Of a stretch of 64,000 nucleotides of DNA, positions 49,836 to 59,810 are shown in pieces (position 1 is the first letter of the stretch; every line of letters starts with the position of its first letter). The translations under genes and the position numbers were made by a program. Source of the stretch: Mycetocola saprophilus (GTDB lineage: Bacteria; Actinomycetota; Actinomycetes; Actinomycetales; Microbacteriaceae); NCBI RefSeq assembly GCF_000718085.1, contig NZ_JOEC01000001.1, positions 868,001 through 932,000 on the forward strand, in the 5' to 3' direction. The notes under the pieces were generated by a model. That model saw only the letters and a list, made by a program, of their open reading frames with translations, was not told the DNA's origin and did not search any database.

Positions 49836-51115
49836 GAGGCCGCACCTGCTTCCAGGTCCTTATAACCCAGGTACTTCCGGGTTGCCATCATCTGGTCATA
49901 GTCGAGGAAGAACGTGTGCCGTCCGCTCGCCGGGCGCGGCCCGTCGAGCACCGCCTGCACGGCCTCGGTCACGTCCGGGATGATCCGGTCAAAGGTCTTG
50001 CCCTCATAGGCCAGTCGGGTCGCGACAAACGCACCCTTGGGGCCCGAGATGACATCCACGTGCTTGATCTTGGACAGATCGGCGTTGTAGAGCCAGGAGG
50101 GGTCGTAGGACGACTCATCGTAGGCAAACAGCACCGAGTCCGGCTCATAGGTGAGCGAATCCAGGTTCAGCTGCAGCGACGCCAGGTTCTTGAGCATCAG
50201 GATCTCAACCTCGCGGTCACCCACGGTCATGATCTCGCCGCGACCGTACACGGTCTTACCCGCCTGGACGGCCTTCAGCGCGATGTTGACATCGAAGCGC
50301 TCACCCAGGGTGTGCGCGGCGAGGGTCAGCGTGGCGGCCACGTCGACCGCATAGTGCAGTCCGCGGCTCGGCATGGTGATCGGGTAGTCGGTACCGGCGA
50401 AGCGGATGACCGCCTCGTTGCCCGAGGCCGAAACAACCTCGGCGACCGGGTGCGCGCCGTTGGCGGACGCCTCGATCTCCGAGTAGTCCCGAGCCGAAGC
50501 CTGACCGTGCGGGGCGGAGGCCAGCGCCTCGGGGGTCGAACCGAAGTACTCCACCCGGTGCTTGCCGCCCTGCTCGAGCTCGGTACCGAGCTTGGCCAGG
50601 AAGTTGTCGTCACGGTTCAGCGCCACGTAGCCGTCCACCGCGTGGGCAATGTTACGGAACATGGTTGCGACCCGGTCGGGCTCACCGAAACGGTAGATCT
50701 GGTCAACCAGCAGGTTGAGGATCACCGCGGCGCGCGGACGTAGCTGCTCGGCAATCACCACACCGTAGCCCTCGTCGATCTCCAGGATCGCGATATCCGC
50801 GTCCAGGCGACCGGTCAGCGAGGTCTCCTTGAGCAGCGCCGAGGCGATGCCCTGGGGCATGTTGGCGCCACTGGGGTTGGTGAACACCTTGAGGCCGTGT
50901 GCACGCACAACGTCGGTCATGATGTTGGTGGTGGTGGACTTCCCGTTGGAACCCAGGATGAACACCACGCCGTGCGGGAGGCCCGCCGCCACGTCACGCA
51001 TGACGTTGGGCGCGAGCTTCTGGACAACCACTCCTGGCAGGGCGCTGCCGCCCCCGCGCAGACGGGTCGCGAAACGCGCGGCCCGTCCGGCGAGGATCGG
51101 CAGGACATACTTCAC
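49832..51115 (-). CDS. murT: MurT-like Mur ligase (DUF1727)
   Basis: 427 residues from GTG 51115, 11 nt after the sigA stop. Mur-ligase P-loop GSNGKSTTT near 55-63, ILEIDEGYG, ILNLLVDQIYRFGEPD (central-domain motif), and the C-terminal DUF1727 domain with MLKNLASLQLNLDSL and YDPSWLYNADLS. MurT normally carries four zinc-ribbon cysteines in the middle domain; here residues 190-250 contain none and the protein is cysteine-free. The ligase core looks functional. Together with the Cys-less GatD it may activate the D-Glu alpha-carboxyl for something other than ammonia. Confidence 0.88.
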   Translation of the reverse strand: MKYVLPILAGRAARFATRLRGGGSALPGVVVQKLAPNVMRDVAAGLPHGVVFILGSNGKSTTTNIMTDVVRAHGLKVFTNPSGANMPQGIASALLKETSLTGRLDADIAILEIDEGYGVVIAEQLRPRAAVILNLLVDQIYRFGEPDRVATMFRNIAHAVDGYVALNRDDNFLAKLGTELEQGGKHRVEYFGSTPEALASAPHGQASARDYSEIEASANGAHPVAEVVSASGNEAVIRFAGTDYPITMPSRGLHYAVDVAATLTLAAHTLGERFDVNIALKAVQAGKTVYGRGEIMTVGDREVEILMLKNLASLQLNLDSLTYEPDSVLFAYDESSYDPSWLYNADLSKIKHVDVISGPKGAFVATRLAYEGKTFDRIIPDVTEAVQAVLDGPRPASGRHTFFLDYDQMMATRKYLGYKDLEAGAAS

Positions 51116-51125
51116 GCCGCCCGGC

Positions 51126-52349
<1,224 letters not shown>

Positions 52350-52648
52350 GGAGGCACCTTTCAGTCTTGAGGAGGGGTACGTGGTATCCCCCACCCATCC
52401 TCAATCCACGATAGTTTTCGGACATTACGAGGACCCATGTCAAGTCCGAATGTGTTGCGCGGCGATTAAGCCACCTCACGCTCGGTCAAGAACGGGTCCT
52501 TCCTTCCATTATGCCATGCTTTGGAAGGCCTTTTTGCCACAACCCCTTGCGCCATGAGCAAAACATGGGGTAGTAGCGAGGGTTTTTGGCGGGGAGACGC
52601 TGAATTTAACCCCGGGATCTGGGTTTTTATTCCCCAACTGGGGATAGC
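52350..52648. other. Intergenic region between sigA and the MFS gene
   Basis: A 299-nt stretch less GC-rich than its surroundings. On the minus strand it contains TTGACA (52441-52436), a candidate -35 for sigA without an obvious -10 at standard spacing, and TTGACC upstream. A CCCCA-AC-TGGGG hairpin at 52633-52644 follows the MFS stop region. No gene seen. Confidence 0.4.
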
Positions 52649-53986
52649 TCAGGAGGCGTCCTGACCGTCGCGACCATCTTTGCGGCGCAAACGTGCAATC
52701 ATCGCGACCCACACCGGGCCCACCTCGATCCCGTCCTCGGACAGAATCGAGCGGGTGCGACGACGCGCTCGGAAGAGCATCACCACGCCGAATGCGATCA
52801 CTACAAACTGCACGATCATCGCGAAGCGGAACGAATGTAGGGAGTACACCTCGGCGGGCGGACCGCCGTGGCCGCCGACGAGGTCCAGGATCACCCCCAT
52901 CAGGAACATGATCACGAAGCTCGCGCTGAATCCACCCACGTTCACCAGGCCGTTGGCCGATCCGAGTACCCGCGAGGGGTTATAGGTGCGGGCAAAGTCG
53001 AAGCCTATCAGCGAGCCCGGTCCCCCGGCCCCCATCGCGACCAGCAGGATGATGACCAGCCAGAGCGGCGGCGTACCGGGCCAGAGCAGCACGGCGGCCC
53101 AGGCCACGGCGATCGCGAAGACCAGGCCCAGCACGATATTGCTGCGCCGGTACGGATACCGTGCACTCAGCAGACCCAGCACCGGACCGATCGCGATACC
53201 GGAGGCCACCACCACGAGCAGCATCGCCGCCGCAAAGCCCTCGGTGAAGCCGAGTCCATAAACCATAAAGGGAATACCCCAGAGCAGCGAGAACACGGTG
53301 CCCGGGGACTGAGTGGTGAAGTGCGACCAGAACCCCAGCTGGGTTCCCGGGCGGCGCAGCGCCATCCCCAGCTCGCGGACCGATTGGCCCCAGGTGCCCA
53401 CGGGTGGCGGAACCGGAGCGTCCCGCGGACGATCCCGCACGGTAGCCAAAACCAGGACCAGGGCCAGCACGCAGAGGGCGGCGGCGCTCAGGAACGCCGG
53501 GCTCCAGCCAAACCGGTGCAGCACCCAGGCAAAGGGAAGCGCCGAGAGAACCTGACCCAGCTGACCGATGTTTCCGATCCACTGCGAGAGCTGCGGGACC
53601 CACTTTCCGGTAAACCAGGACGAAATCAGGCGCAGCACGGACACAAAGATCGCCGCGTCGCCCGCGCCCACCAGGATGCGCCCGAGGACCGCAACCCCGA
53701 GCTGGTCGGCAATCGCCAGGATGACCTGGCCCACCGCGAGCAGCCCCAGACCGAAGAGGATCAGGACCCGTGGGCCCAGTCGATCGATCAGCACGCCCAC
53801 CGGCACCTGCATGCCCGCGTAGATGACCAACTGCATCACCGCGAGGGTGGAGAAGGCCGCGGCGGAGGCATCAAAACGCTCGACGGCGGCAACCCCGGCG
53901 ACACCCATCGTGGCGCGCTGCAGGACGGCCACCATGTATGCCAGGGCACCGATCCAAAAAACAATCCAGGAGGTGCGCGTATTCAC
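52649..53986 (-). CDS. Major facilitator superfamily transporter
   Basis: 445 residues, GTG start 6 nt behind a TAAGCT hexamer. Twelve membrane segments, with the MFS loop motif GVLIDRLGPRVLI between helices 2 and 3 and LSARYPYRRSN in the middle of the second half. The order YMVAVLQRATMGVAGVAAVERF at helix 1 is typical of an actinobacterial MFS group of unknown substrate. No binding or regulatory gene is attached. Cytoplasmic basic tail ending in RRKDGRDG. Confidence 0.88.
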   Translation of the reverse strand: MNTRTSWIVFWIGALAYMVAVLQRATMGVAGVAAVERFDASAAAFSTLAVMQLVIYAGMQVPVGVLIDRLGPRVLILFGLGLLAVGQVILAIADQLGVAVLGRILVGAGDAAIFVSVLRLISSWFTGKWVPQLSQWIGNIGQLGQVLSALPFAWVLHRFGWSPAFLSAAALCVLALVLVLATVRDRPRDAPVPPPVGTWGQSVRELGMALRRPGTQLGFWSHFTTQSPGTVFSLLWGIPFMVYGLGFTEGFAAAMLLVVVASGIAIGPVLGLLSARYPYRRSNIVLGLVFAIAVAWAAVLLWPGTPPLWLVIILLVAMGAGGPGSLIGFDFARTYNPSRVLGSANGLVNVGGFSASFVIMFLMGVILDLVGGHGGPPAEVYSLHSFRFAMIVQFVVIAFGVVMLFRARRRTRSILSEDGIEVGPVWVAMIARLRRKDGRDGQDAS

Positions 53987-53992
53987 CGATTC

Positions 53993-53998
53993 AGCTTA
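53993..53998 (-). promoter_or_regulatory. -10 element of the MFS gene
   Basis: TAAGCT on the minus strand, 6 nt before the GTG; probable leaderless mRNA. The remainder of 53999-54179 holds nothing I could identify. Confidence 0.45.
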
Positions 53999-54179
53999 TC
54001 GGGCGACTCGCAACGATTCGACCTGCCCCGCAAGCGCATCCAGTGCACACTTGTGATCCGCCGCTGCACGCTCGCGCACGGCACGCCGGGCAGGTGGCGC
54101 GGAGAAACCGTGAGGGAGCCGACAGGGCTGCACCTACCCTAATGCTGCCCGTCTCGGCGACGACCCCTCGGCGGCGGGG

Positions 54180-55121
54180 CTACTCCCCCGAATCGCGCAG
54201 GTCCTCGCCGTTGTCCTCACCATCGGGACGGCCGGCGAGGAAGCGCTCGAGCTCGGCGGCAATCTCATCCGCCGAGGGCAGCGATCCATCCATCGCCACA
54301 AACGGCGAGGCCGGCATATTCGATTCCATATAGGAATCGTGTCGCTCCTCAAGGGTGGCCACCAGGCGACGCAGTTCATCGTTGCCGGCGACCTGCTCGT
54401 TCAGGCGCTCGACAAATTCACGTGCCTGGTCGCGCAGACCGTCGGTGGGAAGGATCAACCCGGTGGCGGCCCCCACATACTCGATCGCCGCGATCAGCAC
54501 GTCGGGGTACTGGGTGTCGCTCAGATAGTGCGGGGTGAGCAGCGCGAGACCGGCCACGGCGAGGCCGTGCTCGGTCAGGCGGTACTCCAGCAGGTGCAGG
54601 ACGTTGGCCGGCAGCTGGGTCTGCGGACGCCAGACGGTCAACGACTCGATCAGGTCGGCCCGGGTTCCGCTCACGGTCACCGGGACCGGACGCGTGTGCG
54701 GCACCGGCATCGGCACCGCGTGCAGCCAGGTCGTGCGGGCGATCCCCAGGGTATCGATCAGACCGGTGATGGAGCGCACAAACGCCTCCCACCGGAAGTC
54801 GGGCTCATAGCCGCTCAGGAACAAGAAGGGCTGGGACAGCTCGTCGTGGACGAGGGTCAGCTCGAGGCGCGGCGGCACGTAGTCGGAGAGGTGGTCCTCG
54901 TCGAAGGTCGCGATCGGCCGACGGGCGCGGTAATCCAGCAGCGCGTCGTTATCGAAGGTGGCCACGACCCGGGAATCCAGGTTCTCCCGGACGAAATCGA
55001 TGAACTGCGCCGAGGCGCTTCCGGCATCCGAATACCCGGTGAGTGCCACCACGAGATCCAGCCCGGCGGGGATGTCCGCGGGGTCAACACTGAGGGAAAA
55101 GAGTCGGTCGGAGTCAGCCAT
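54180..55121 (-). CDS. PAC2-family protein (proteasome assembly chaperone-like)
   Basis: 313 residues. PAC2 pattern: LDLVVALTGYSDAGSASAQFIDFVREN, PFLFLSGYEPDFRWEAFVRSI, WLHAVPMPVPHTRPVPVTVSG, and PDVLIAAIEYVGAATGLILPTDGLRDQAREF. An acidic C-terminus follows. The actinobacterial proteins share the fold of archaeal and eukaryotic proteasome assembly chaperones but occur also in species without proteasomes; no proteasome gene is in the window, so the role is open. Divergent from pepA. Confidence 0.85.
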   Translation of the reverse strand: MADSDRLFSLSVDPADIPAGLDLVVALTGYSDAGSASAQFIDFVRENLDSRVVATFDNDALLDYRARRPIATFDEDHLSDYVPPRLELTLVHDELSQPFLFLSGYEPDFRWEAFVRSITGLIDTLGIARTTWLHAVPMPVPHTRPVPVTVSGTRADLIESLTVWRPQTQLPANVLHLLEYRLTEHGLAVAGLALLTPHYLSDTQYPDVLIAAIEYVGAATGLILPTDGLRDQAREFVERLNEQVAGNDELRRLVATLEERHDSYMESNMPASPFVAMDGSLPSADEIAAELERFLAGRPDGEDNGEDLRDSGE

Positions 55122-55127
55122 GGATCC

Positions 55128-55133
55128 ACTCTA
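55128..55133 (-). promoter_or_regulatory. -10 element of the PAC2 gene
   Basis: TAGAGT on the minus strand, 6 nt before the ATG; probable leaderless mRNA. Confidence 0.5.
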
Positions 55134-55239
55134 GGGCTCACAACCGGAACAATCCTCCGTTTTTGTCCGGTCCCGCTTTGCCATCAGCGAACACGCGTGC
55201 AACCCGCGCACACACGGGCGGTTTCGCGACACATGGGCA

Positions 55240-55245
55240 TACCAT
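55240..55245 (+). promoter_or_regulatory. -10 element of pepA
   Basis: TACCAT, 6 nt before the ATG at 55252; no ribosome site, so probably leaderless. The 130-nt divergent spacer also contains a CCGGA...TCCGG hairpin at 55144-55170. Confidence 0.45.
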
Positions 55246-55251
55246 GGTGGC

Positions 55252-56754
55252 ATGACCGTTCCCGTTCTTAATATCTCCACCACCCCTGCCGATTCCGCGG
55301 CCGCGACCGTTCTGGTTCTCGCCGCCCACGGAACCGGCGACAACGTCACCCTGGTCGCACCGGCCGGCTTCGAGGCCGTGGCCAAGCTTGTTGGCCCGCT
55401 GGGCATTTCCGGCGCCGCCGACCGTCTGGTTCGCCTGCCCGCCGTGGCTGGCATCGCCGACACCCTCGCCGTGATCGGCCTGGGCGGCGAGCCCACCACC
55501 GATCGTCTGCGTTCGGCCGCCGGATCCGCGATCCGTCAGCTGGCCGGCGTCGAGCACGTGGCCCTGGCCCTGCCGATCGCCGATGTCACCGAACTCTCGG
55601 CCGTGACCGAGGGTGCCGCACTCGGCACCTACTCGTTTGTGGACTACCGTGGTGCCACCCAGGCCGAGCAGAAGAGCGCGGTGGAGACCGTGACCGTGCT
55701 GACCGAGGCCGGAACCGGTACCGAGGAGGAGCACCTGGCGATCATCGCCCGTGCCGCCGCCGTGGCCGAGGCCGTCTCGCTGGTCAAGGACCTGGTCAAC
55801 ACCCCCGCCAACGACATGTACCCCGCCAGCATGGTGACCGCGGCCACCCAGGCCGCCGAGGGCCTGCCCCTCGAGTTCACCGTCTGGGACGAGGAAGCCC
55901 TCGCCACCGACGGTTTCGGTGGCCTGAGCGGCGTCGGTCAGGGCTCGACCCGCGGACCGCGCCTGCTGAAGATCAGCTACTCCCCCGAGGGCGCCACCCA
56001 GCACCTCGCGCTGGTGGGTAAGGGCATCACCTTCGACACCGGCGGACTCTCGCTCAAGCCCGCCAACTCGATGCTGGGCATGAAGTTTGACATGGCCGGC
56101 GCCGCCGCGGTGCTGGGCACCCTGACCGCCGCCGCCGAGCTCAACCTCCCCGTGCGCCTGACCGGCTGGCTGTGCCTGGCCGAGAACATGCCCTCGGGTT
56201 CGGCGATCCGCCCGGGAGATGTCATCACCATCCGTGGTGGACGCACCGTCGAGGTCACCAACACCGACGCCGAGGGCCGCCTGGTTCTGGCCGACGGCCT
56301 GGTCGCCGCCGGCGAGGAGCAGCCCGACGCAATCGTCGACATCGCGACCCTGACCGGTGCCGCGCTGGTTGCCCTGGGTGACCGCTACATGGGTGTGCTG
56401 GGTGACGACGCCCTGGTCGAGTCGGTCATCGCCAACTCCAAGCTCGTGGGCGAGCCCGCCTGGGCCATGCCGATGCCCGCCGAGCTGCGCGGCATCCTGA
56501 ACTCCAACGTGGCCGACATCATGAACGCCAACGTGGGAAACCGCAACGGCGGCATGCTCGTAGCTGCGCACTTCCTGAAAGAGTTCACGACCCCGCGCGC
56601 GGACGCTCCGGAGACCACGATCCCCTGGGCGCACCTGGATATCGCGGGACCCGCCGATAATGGCGGTTCCGCCTACGGCTTTACCGGCAACGGCGCAACC
56701 GCATCGGGCGTGCGTCTGCTGCTGTCGCTTGCCGAAGAATATTCGCGTAGGTAG
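55252..56754 (+). CDS. pepA: Leucyl aminopeptidase (M17)
   Basis: 500 residues. The C-terminal M17 catalytic domain has the two-metal motifs LVGKGITFDTGGLSLKP and VTNTDAEGRLVLADGL, and the bicarbonate/arginine region is within the second. The N-terminal domain (1-160) is the variable macro-like part. A hexameric cytoplasmic enzyme that removes N-terminal residues from peptides. Upstream of lpd with a 92-nt gap; this order is kept in actinobacteria. Confidence 0.95.
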   Translation: MTVPVLNISTTPADSAAATVLVLAAHGTGDNVTLVAPAGFEAVAKLVGPLGISGAADRLVRLPAVAGIADTLAVIGLGGEPTTDRLRSAAGSAIRQLAGVEHVALALPIADVTELSAVTEGAALGTYSFVDYRGATQAEQKSAVETVTVLTEAGTGTEEEHLAIIARAAAVAEAVSLVKDLVNTPANDMYPASMVTAATQAAEGLPLEFTVWDEEALATDGFGGLSGVGQGSTRGPRLLKISYSPEGATQHLALVGKGITFDTGGLSLKPANSMLGMKFDMAGAAAVLGTLTAAAELNLPVRLTGWLCLAENMPSGSAIRPGDVITIRGGRTVEVTNTDAEGRLVLADGLVAAGEEQPDAIVDIATLTGAALVALGDRYMGVLGDDALVESVIANSKLVGEPAWAMPMPAELRGILNSNVADIMNANVGNRNGGMLVAAHFLKEFTTPRADAPETTIPWAHLDIAGPADNGGSAYGFTGNGATASGVRLLLSLAEEYSRR

Positions 56755-56846
56755 TAAGGTTCTTATGGTGGCCTTTACCACCCAGGCGAGCCACACAATG
56801 GTCTCGCAAAAACAGCTCAATTCAAGACTCATGAGGGAGTAGCTCA

Positions 56847-58220
56847 GTGACGGAGCAGAATTTTGACATCGTCGTGCTCGGCGGTGGAAGTGGAGGCTAC
56901 GCGGCAGCCCTGCGCGCAAGCGAGCTCGGCTTCTCGGTAGCACTGATTGAGAAGGACAAGGTCGGTGGCACCTGCCTGCACCGCGGCTGCATCCCGACCA
57001 AGGCGCTGCTGCACGCGGCCGAGGTTGCTGATGTCACCCGCGAGGCCGCTCAGTTCGGTATCTCCGCAACCCTGAACGGTGTGGACATGGCCGGTGTGAC
57101 CGCCTACCGCGAGAACATCATCGCCAAGAAGTACAAGGGACTTCAGGGCCTGGTGAAGGCACGTAAGATCACCACCATCGAGGGTGAGGGACGCCTGGTC
57201 GCCCCCAACACCGTCCAGGTGGGCGACCAGACCATCGTGGGTAAGGATGTCATCCTGGCCACCGGTTCCTACAGCCGTTCGCTGCCGGGCCTGGAGATCG
57301 GCGGTCGCGTAATGACCTCCGAACAGGCGCTTGAGCTTCCCTTCGTCCCGGGTTCCGTCGCGATCCTCGGTGGCGGCGTGATCGGCGTCGAGTTCGCCAG
57401 CGTCTGGAAGTCCTTCGGTTCGGATGTGACCATCATCGAGGGTCTGCCGCACCTGGTTCCCAACGAGGACGAGGCCATCTCCAAGGGCCTCGAGCGTGCG
57501 TTCCGCAAGCGCGGAATCAACTACTCGCTGGGCATCCGCTTCCAGAGCGTCACCCAGCACGAGAACGGCGTTGTGGTCACCCTGGAAGATGGCAAGACCA
57601 TCGAGGCCGAGATCCTCCTGGTGGCCGTGGGCCGTGGCCCCGCAACCGCAAACCTTGGTTTCGAAGAGGTGGGCGTGACCATCGATCGCGGCTTCGTGAT
57701 CACCAACGAGCGTCTGCAGACGAACATCCCCAACCTGTGGGCCGTCGGTGACATCGTTCCGGGTCTGCAGCTGGCCCACCGTGGTTTCCAGCAGGGCATC
57801 TTTGTCGCCGAGGAGATTGCCGGTCTGAACCCGGTCATCATCGAGGACGTCAACATCCCCAAGGTCACCTACAGCGAGCCCGAGGTTGCCTCGGTCGGCT
57901 ACACCGAGGCCAAGGCCAAGGAGAAGTTCGGTGCCGACGCGATCACCAGCTACGACTACAACCTGGCCGGTAACGGCAAGAGCGAGATCCTGGGCACCGC
58001 CGGAAACGTCAAGGTTGTTCGTGTGAACGACGGCCCCGTGGTCGGCGTGCACATGATCGGCGCCCGCGTGGGTGAGCTGATCGGTGAGGCACAGCTCGTT
58101 GTCAACTGGGAAGCACACCCGGAGGACATCGCGCCGCTGATCCACGCGCACCCCACGCAGAACGAGGCACTGGGCGAGGCGTTCCTGTACCTCGCCGGCA
58201 AGCCGCTGCACACCCTTTAG
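56847..58220 (+). CDS. lpd: Dihydrolipoyl dehydrogenase (E3)
   Basis: 457 residues, GTG start behind GAGGGAG. FAD motif VVLGGGSGGYAA, redox disulfide Cys43-Cys48 (GGTCLHRGCIPTKALLHAAE), NAD motif VAILGGGVIGVEFA and the C-terminal catalytic His in IHAHPTQNEALGEAF. It reoxidises dihydrolipoyl groups of the 2-oxoacid dehydrogenase complexes. Directly before the E2 gene, 51 nt apart, so the two form an operon. Confidence 0.95.
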   Translation: MTEQNFDIVVLGGGSGGYAAALRASELGFSVALIEKDKVGGTCLHRGCIPTKALLHAAEVADVTREAAQFGISATLNGVDMAGVTAYRENIIAKKYKGLQGLVKARKITTIEGEGRLVAPNTVQVGDQTIVGKDVILATGSYSRSLPGLEIGGRVMTSEQALELPFVPGSVAILGGGVIGVEFASVWKSFGSDVTIIEGLPHLVPNEDEAISKGLERAFRKRGINYSLGIRFQSVTQHENGVVVTLEDGKTIEAEILLVAVGRGPATANLGFEEVGVTIDRGFVITNERLQTNIPNLWAVGDIVPGLQLAHRGFQQGIFVAEEIAGLNPVIIEDVNIPKVTYSEPEVASVGYTEAKAKEKFGADAITSYDYNLAGNGKSEILGTAGNVKVVRVNDGPVVGVHMIGARVGELIGEAQLVVNWEAHPEDIAPLIHAHPTQNEALGEAFLYLAGKPLHTL

Positions 58221-58271
58221 TACGCACCGATACATCCGCACACACAATTTAGGTTTTAAGGAGACAAGGTC

Positions 58272-59699
58272 ATGAGTGAATCCGTGGTCCTGCCGGCCCT
58301 GGGTGAAAGCGTCACCGAGGGCACCGTTACCCGCTGGCTGAAGAACGTCGGCGACCAGGTCGAGGTCGACGAGCCCCTGCTCGAGGTTTCGACCGACAAG
58401 GTAGACACCGAGATCCCCTCGCCGATTGCCGGCGTTATTGAGGAGATCCTGGTAGAAGAGGACGAGACCGTCGAGGTTGGCGCCGTCCTGGTAAAGATTG
58501 GCGATGGCTCGGGCGCCGCCGCGGCTCCGGCCGCTGAGGAACCTGCTGCCCCCGCCGCCGAGGCACCCGCCGCACCCGCCGCACCCGCCGCACCGGCAGC
58601 TCCGGCCCCCGCTGCCGCTCCGGCACCGGTTGCCGCTCCGGCACCGGTTGCCGCTCCGGCACCGGTTGCCGCCGCACCGGCGCCGACCCAGGCCGTTGCA
58701 CCGCCGCCCACCGCGGCCGTAAAGCCGGTCTCGGTTCCCGCCGCTGCTCCGGCAGCCGCAGCACCCGCCGCTCCGGCAGCCGCTCCGGCGGCAAACGCCG
58801 GTGGCAACGGTTATGTCACCCCGCTGGTGCGTCGTCTCGCACAGCAGCAGGGTGTCGACCTGAACACCGTCGTAGGCACCGGCGTGGGTGGACGCATCCG
58901 CAAGGAAGACGTCCTCAACGCGGGCACCGCCGCACCGGCAGCATCGGCTTCGGCCGCGGCCGCACCGGTCGTGGAGAACTCGCCGCTGCGTGGCACCACC
59001 GTCAAGATGAGCCGACTGCGCAAGGTTGTGGCCGAGCGTGCCGTGGCCTCGCTGCAGCAGACCGCCCAGCTGACCACCGTGGTTGAGGTCGACGTGACCA
59101 ACGTCGCCATCCTCCGCGACAAGTTCAAGGGTGAGTTCCTGGAGAAGACCGGCGCCAAGCTGTCCTTCCTGCCGTTCTTCGCCCTGGCCGCCGCCGAGGC
59201 GCTGCGTCAGTTCCCGATCATCAACGCGACCGTAGACGGCGACAGCATCGTGTACCCGGCCACCGAGAACATCTCGATCGCCGTGGACACCGAGCGTGGT
59301 CTGCTGACCCCGGTCGTGCGCGATGCCGGTGAGCTCTCGCTCGCCGACCTGGCCACCGAGATCGGTGACCTGGCCGCTCGCACCCGCGACAACAAGCTGA
59401 CCCCGGACGAGCTCTCGGGCGGAACCTTCACGCTGACCAACACCGGTTCGCGTGGGGCCCTGTTCGACACCCCCGTGGTCTTCCTGCCGCAGAGCGCCAT
59501 CCTGGGTACCGGTGTGGTCTTCAAGAAGCCCGCCGTCATCTCCAACGGTGGCGTGGACTCGATCGCGATCCGCTCCAGCGTCTACCTGGCCCTGTCCTAC
59601 GACCACCGCATCGTGGACGGTGCCGACGCCGCTCGCTTCCTGACCACCATCAAGGCACGCCTTGAGGCCGGGAACTTCGAGGGTAACCTCGGTATCTAA
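58272..59699 (+). CDS. sucB: Dihydrolipoamide acyltransferase, E2 of a 2-oxoacid dehydrogenase
   Basis: 475 residues. One lipoyl domain with the modified Lys43 (STDKVDTE), an Ala/Pro linker (80-180) that contains a perfect 18-bp triplication, a peripheral-subunit-binding domain (TPLVRRLAQQQGVDLNTVVGTG), and the catalytic domain ending in SYDHRIVDGADAARFL with the active His. The actinobacterial E2 at this place serves the pyruvate and/or 2-oxoglutarate complexes; annotated SucB by custom. Unlike in Mycobacterium, lipB and lipA do not follow. Confidence 0.93.
   Translation: MSESVVLPALGESVTEGTVTRWLKNVGDQVEVDEPLLEVSTDKVDTEIPSPIAGVIEEILVEEDETVEVGAVLVKIGDGSGAAAAPAAEEPAAPAAEAPAAPAAPAAPAAPAPAAAPAPVAAPAPVAAPAPVAAAPAPTQAVAPPPTAAVKPVSVPAAAPAAAAPAAPAAAPAANAGGNGYVTPLVRRLAQQQGVDLNTVVGTGVGGRIRKEDVLNAGTAAPAASASAAAAPVVENSPLRGTTVKMSRLRKVVAERAVASLQQTAQLTTVVEVDVTNVAILRDKFKGEFLEKTGAKLSFLPFFALAAAEALRQFPIINATVDGDSIVYPATENISIAVDTERGLLTPVVRDAGELSLADLATEIGDLAARTRDNKLTPDELSGGTFTLTNTGSRGALFDTPVVFLPQSAILGTGVVFKKPAVISNGGVDSIAIRSSVYLALSYDHRIVDGADAARFLTTIKARLEAGNFEGNLGI
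58617..58670 (+). repeat. 18-bp tandem triplication in the E2 linker
   Basis: Three perfect copies of an 18-base unit coding APAPVA, at 58617, 58635 and 58653. In-frame, so linker length may vary between strains. Confidence 0.9.
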
Positions 59700-59719
59700 C
59701 CCACGTTAGAACCCGCCTG

Positions 59720-59755
59720 GGCCGGGAACTCCGAACGGAGTTCCCGGCCTTTGTT
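59720..59755 (+). terminator. lpd-sucB terminator
   Basis: 14-bp perfect stem GGCCGGGAACTCCG, AA loop, then TTTGTT. Confidence 0.9.
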
Positions 59756-59798
59756 GTTGGATGTGCTCTGGGCGTACACACAAGCCCTCGGCAACCGG

Positions 59799-59804
59799 TA
59801 TCCT
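59799..59804 (+). promoter_or_regulatory. -10 element of the DUF4191 gene
   Basis: TATCCT, 6 nt before the ATG at 59811. A GGGAG lies within those 6 nt but too close to act as ribosome site, so the mRNA is probably leaderless. Confidence 0.5.
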
Positions 59805-59810
59805 GGGAGT

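Noticed and set aside
56844-59606. A 920-codon minus-strand open frame opposite lpd and sucB
   Set aside because: Shadow of the plus-strand genes; low-complexity Gly/Cys/Arg stretches mirror the Ala/Pro linker of the E2.
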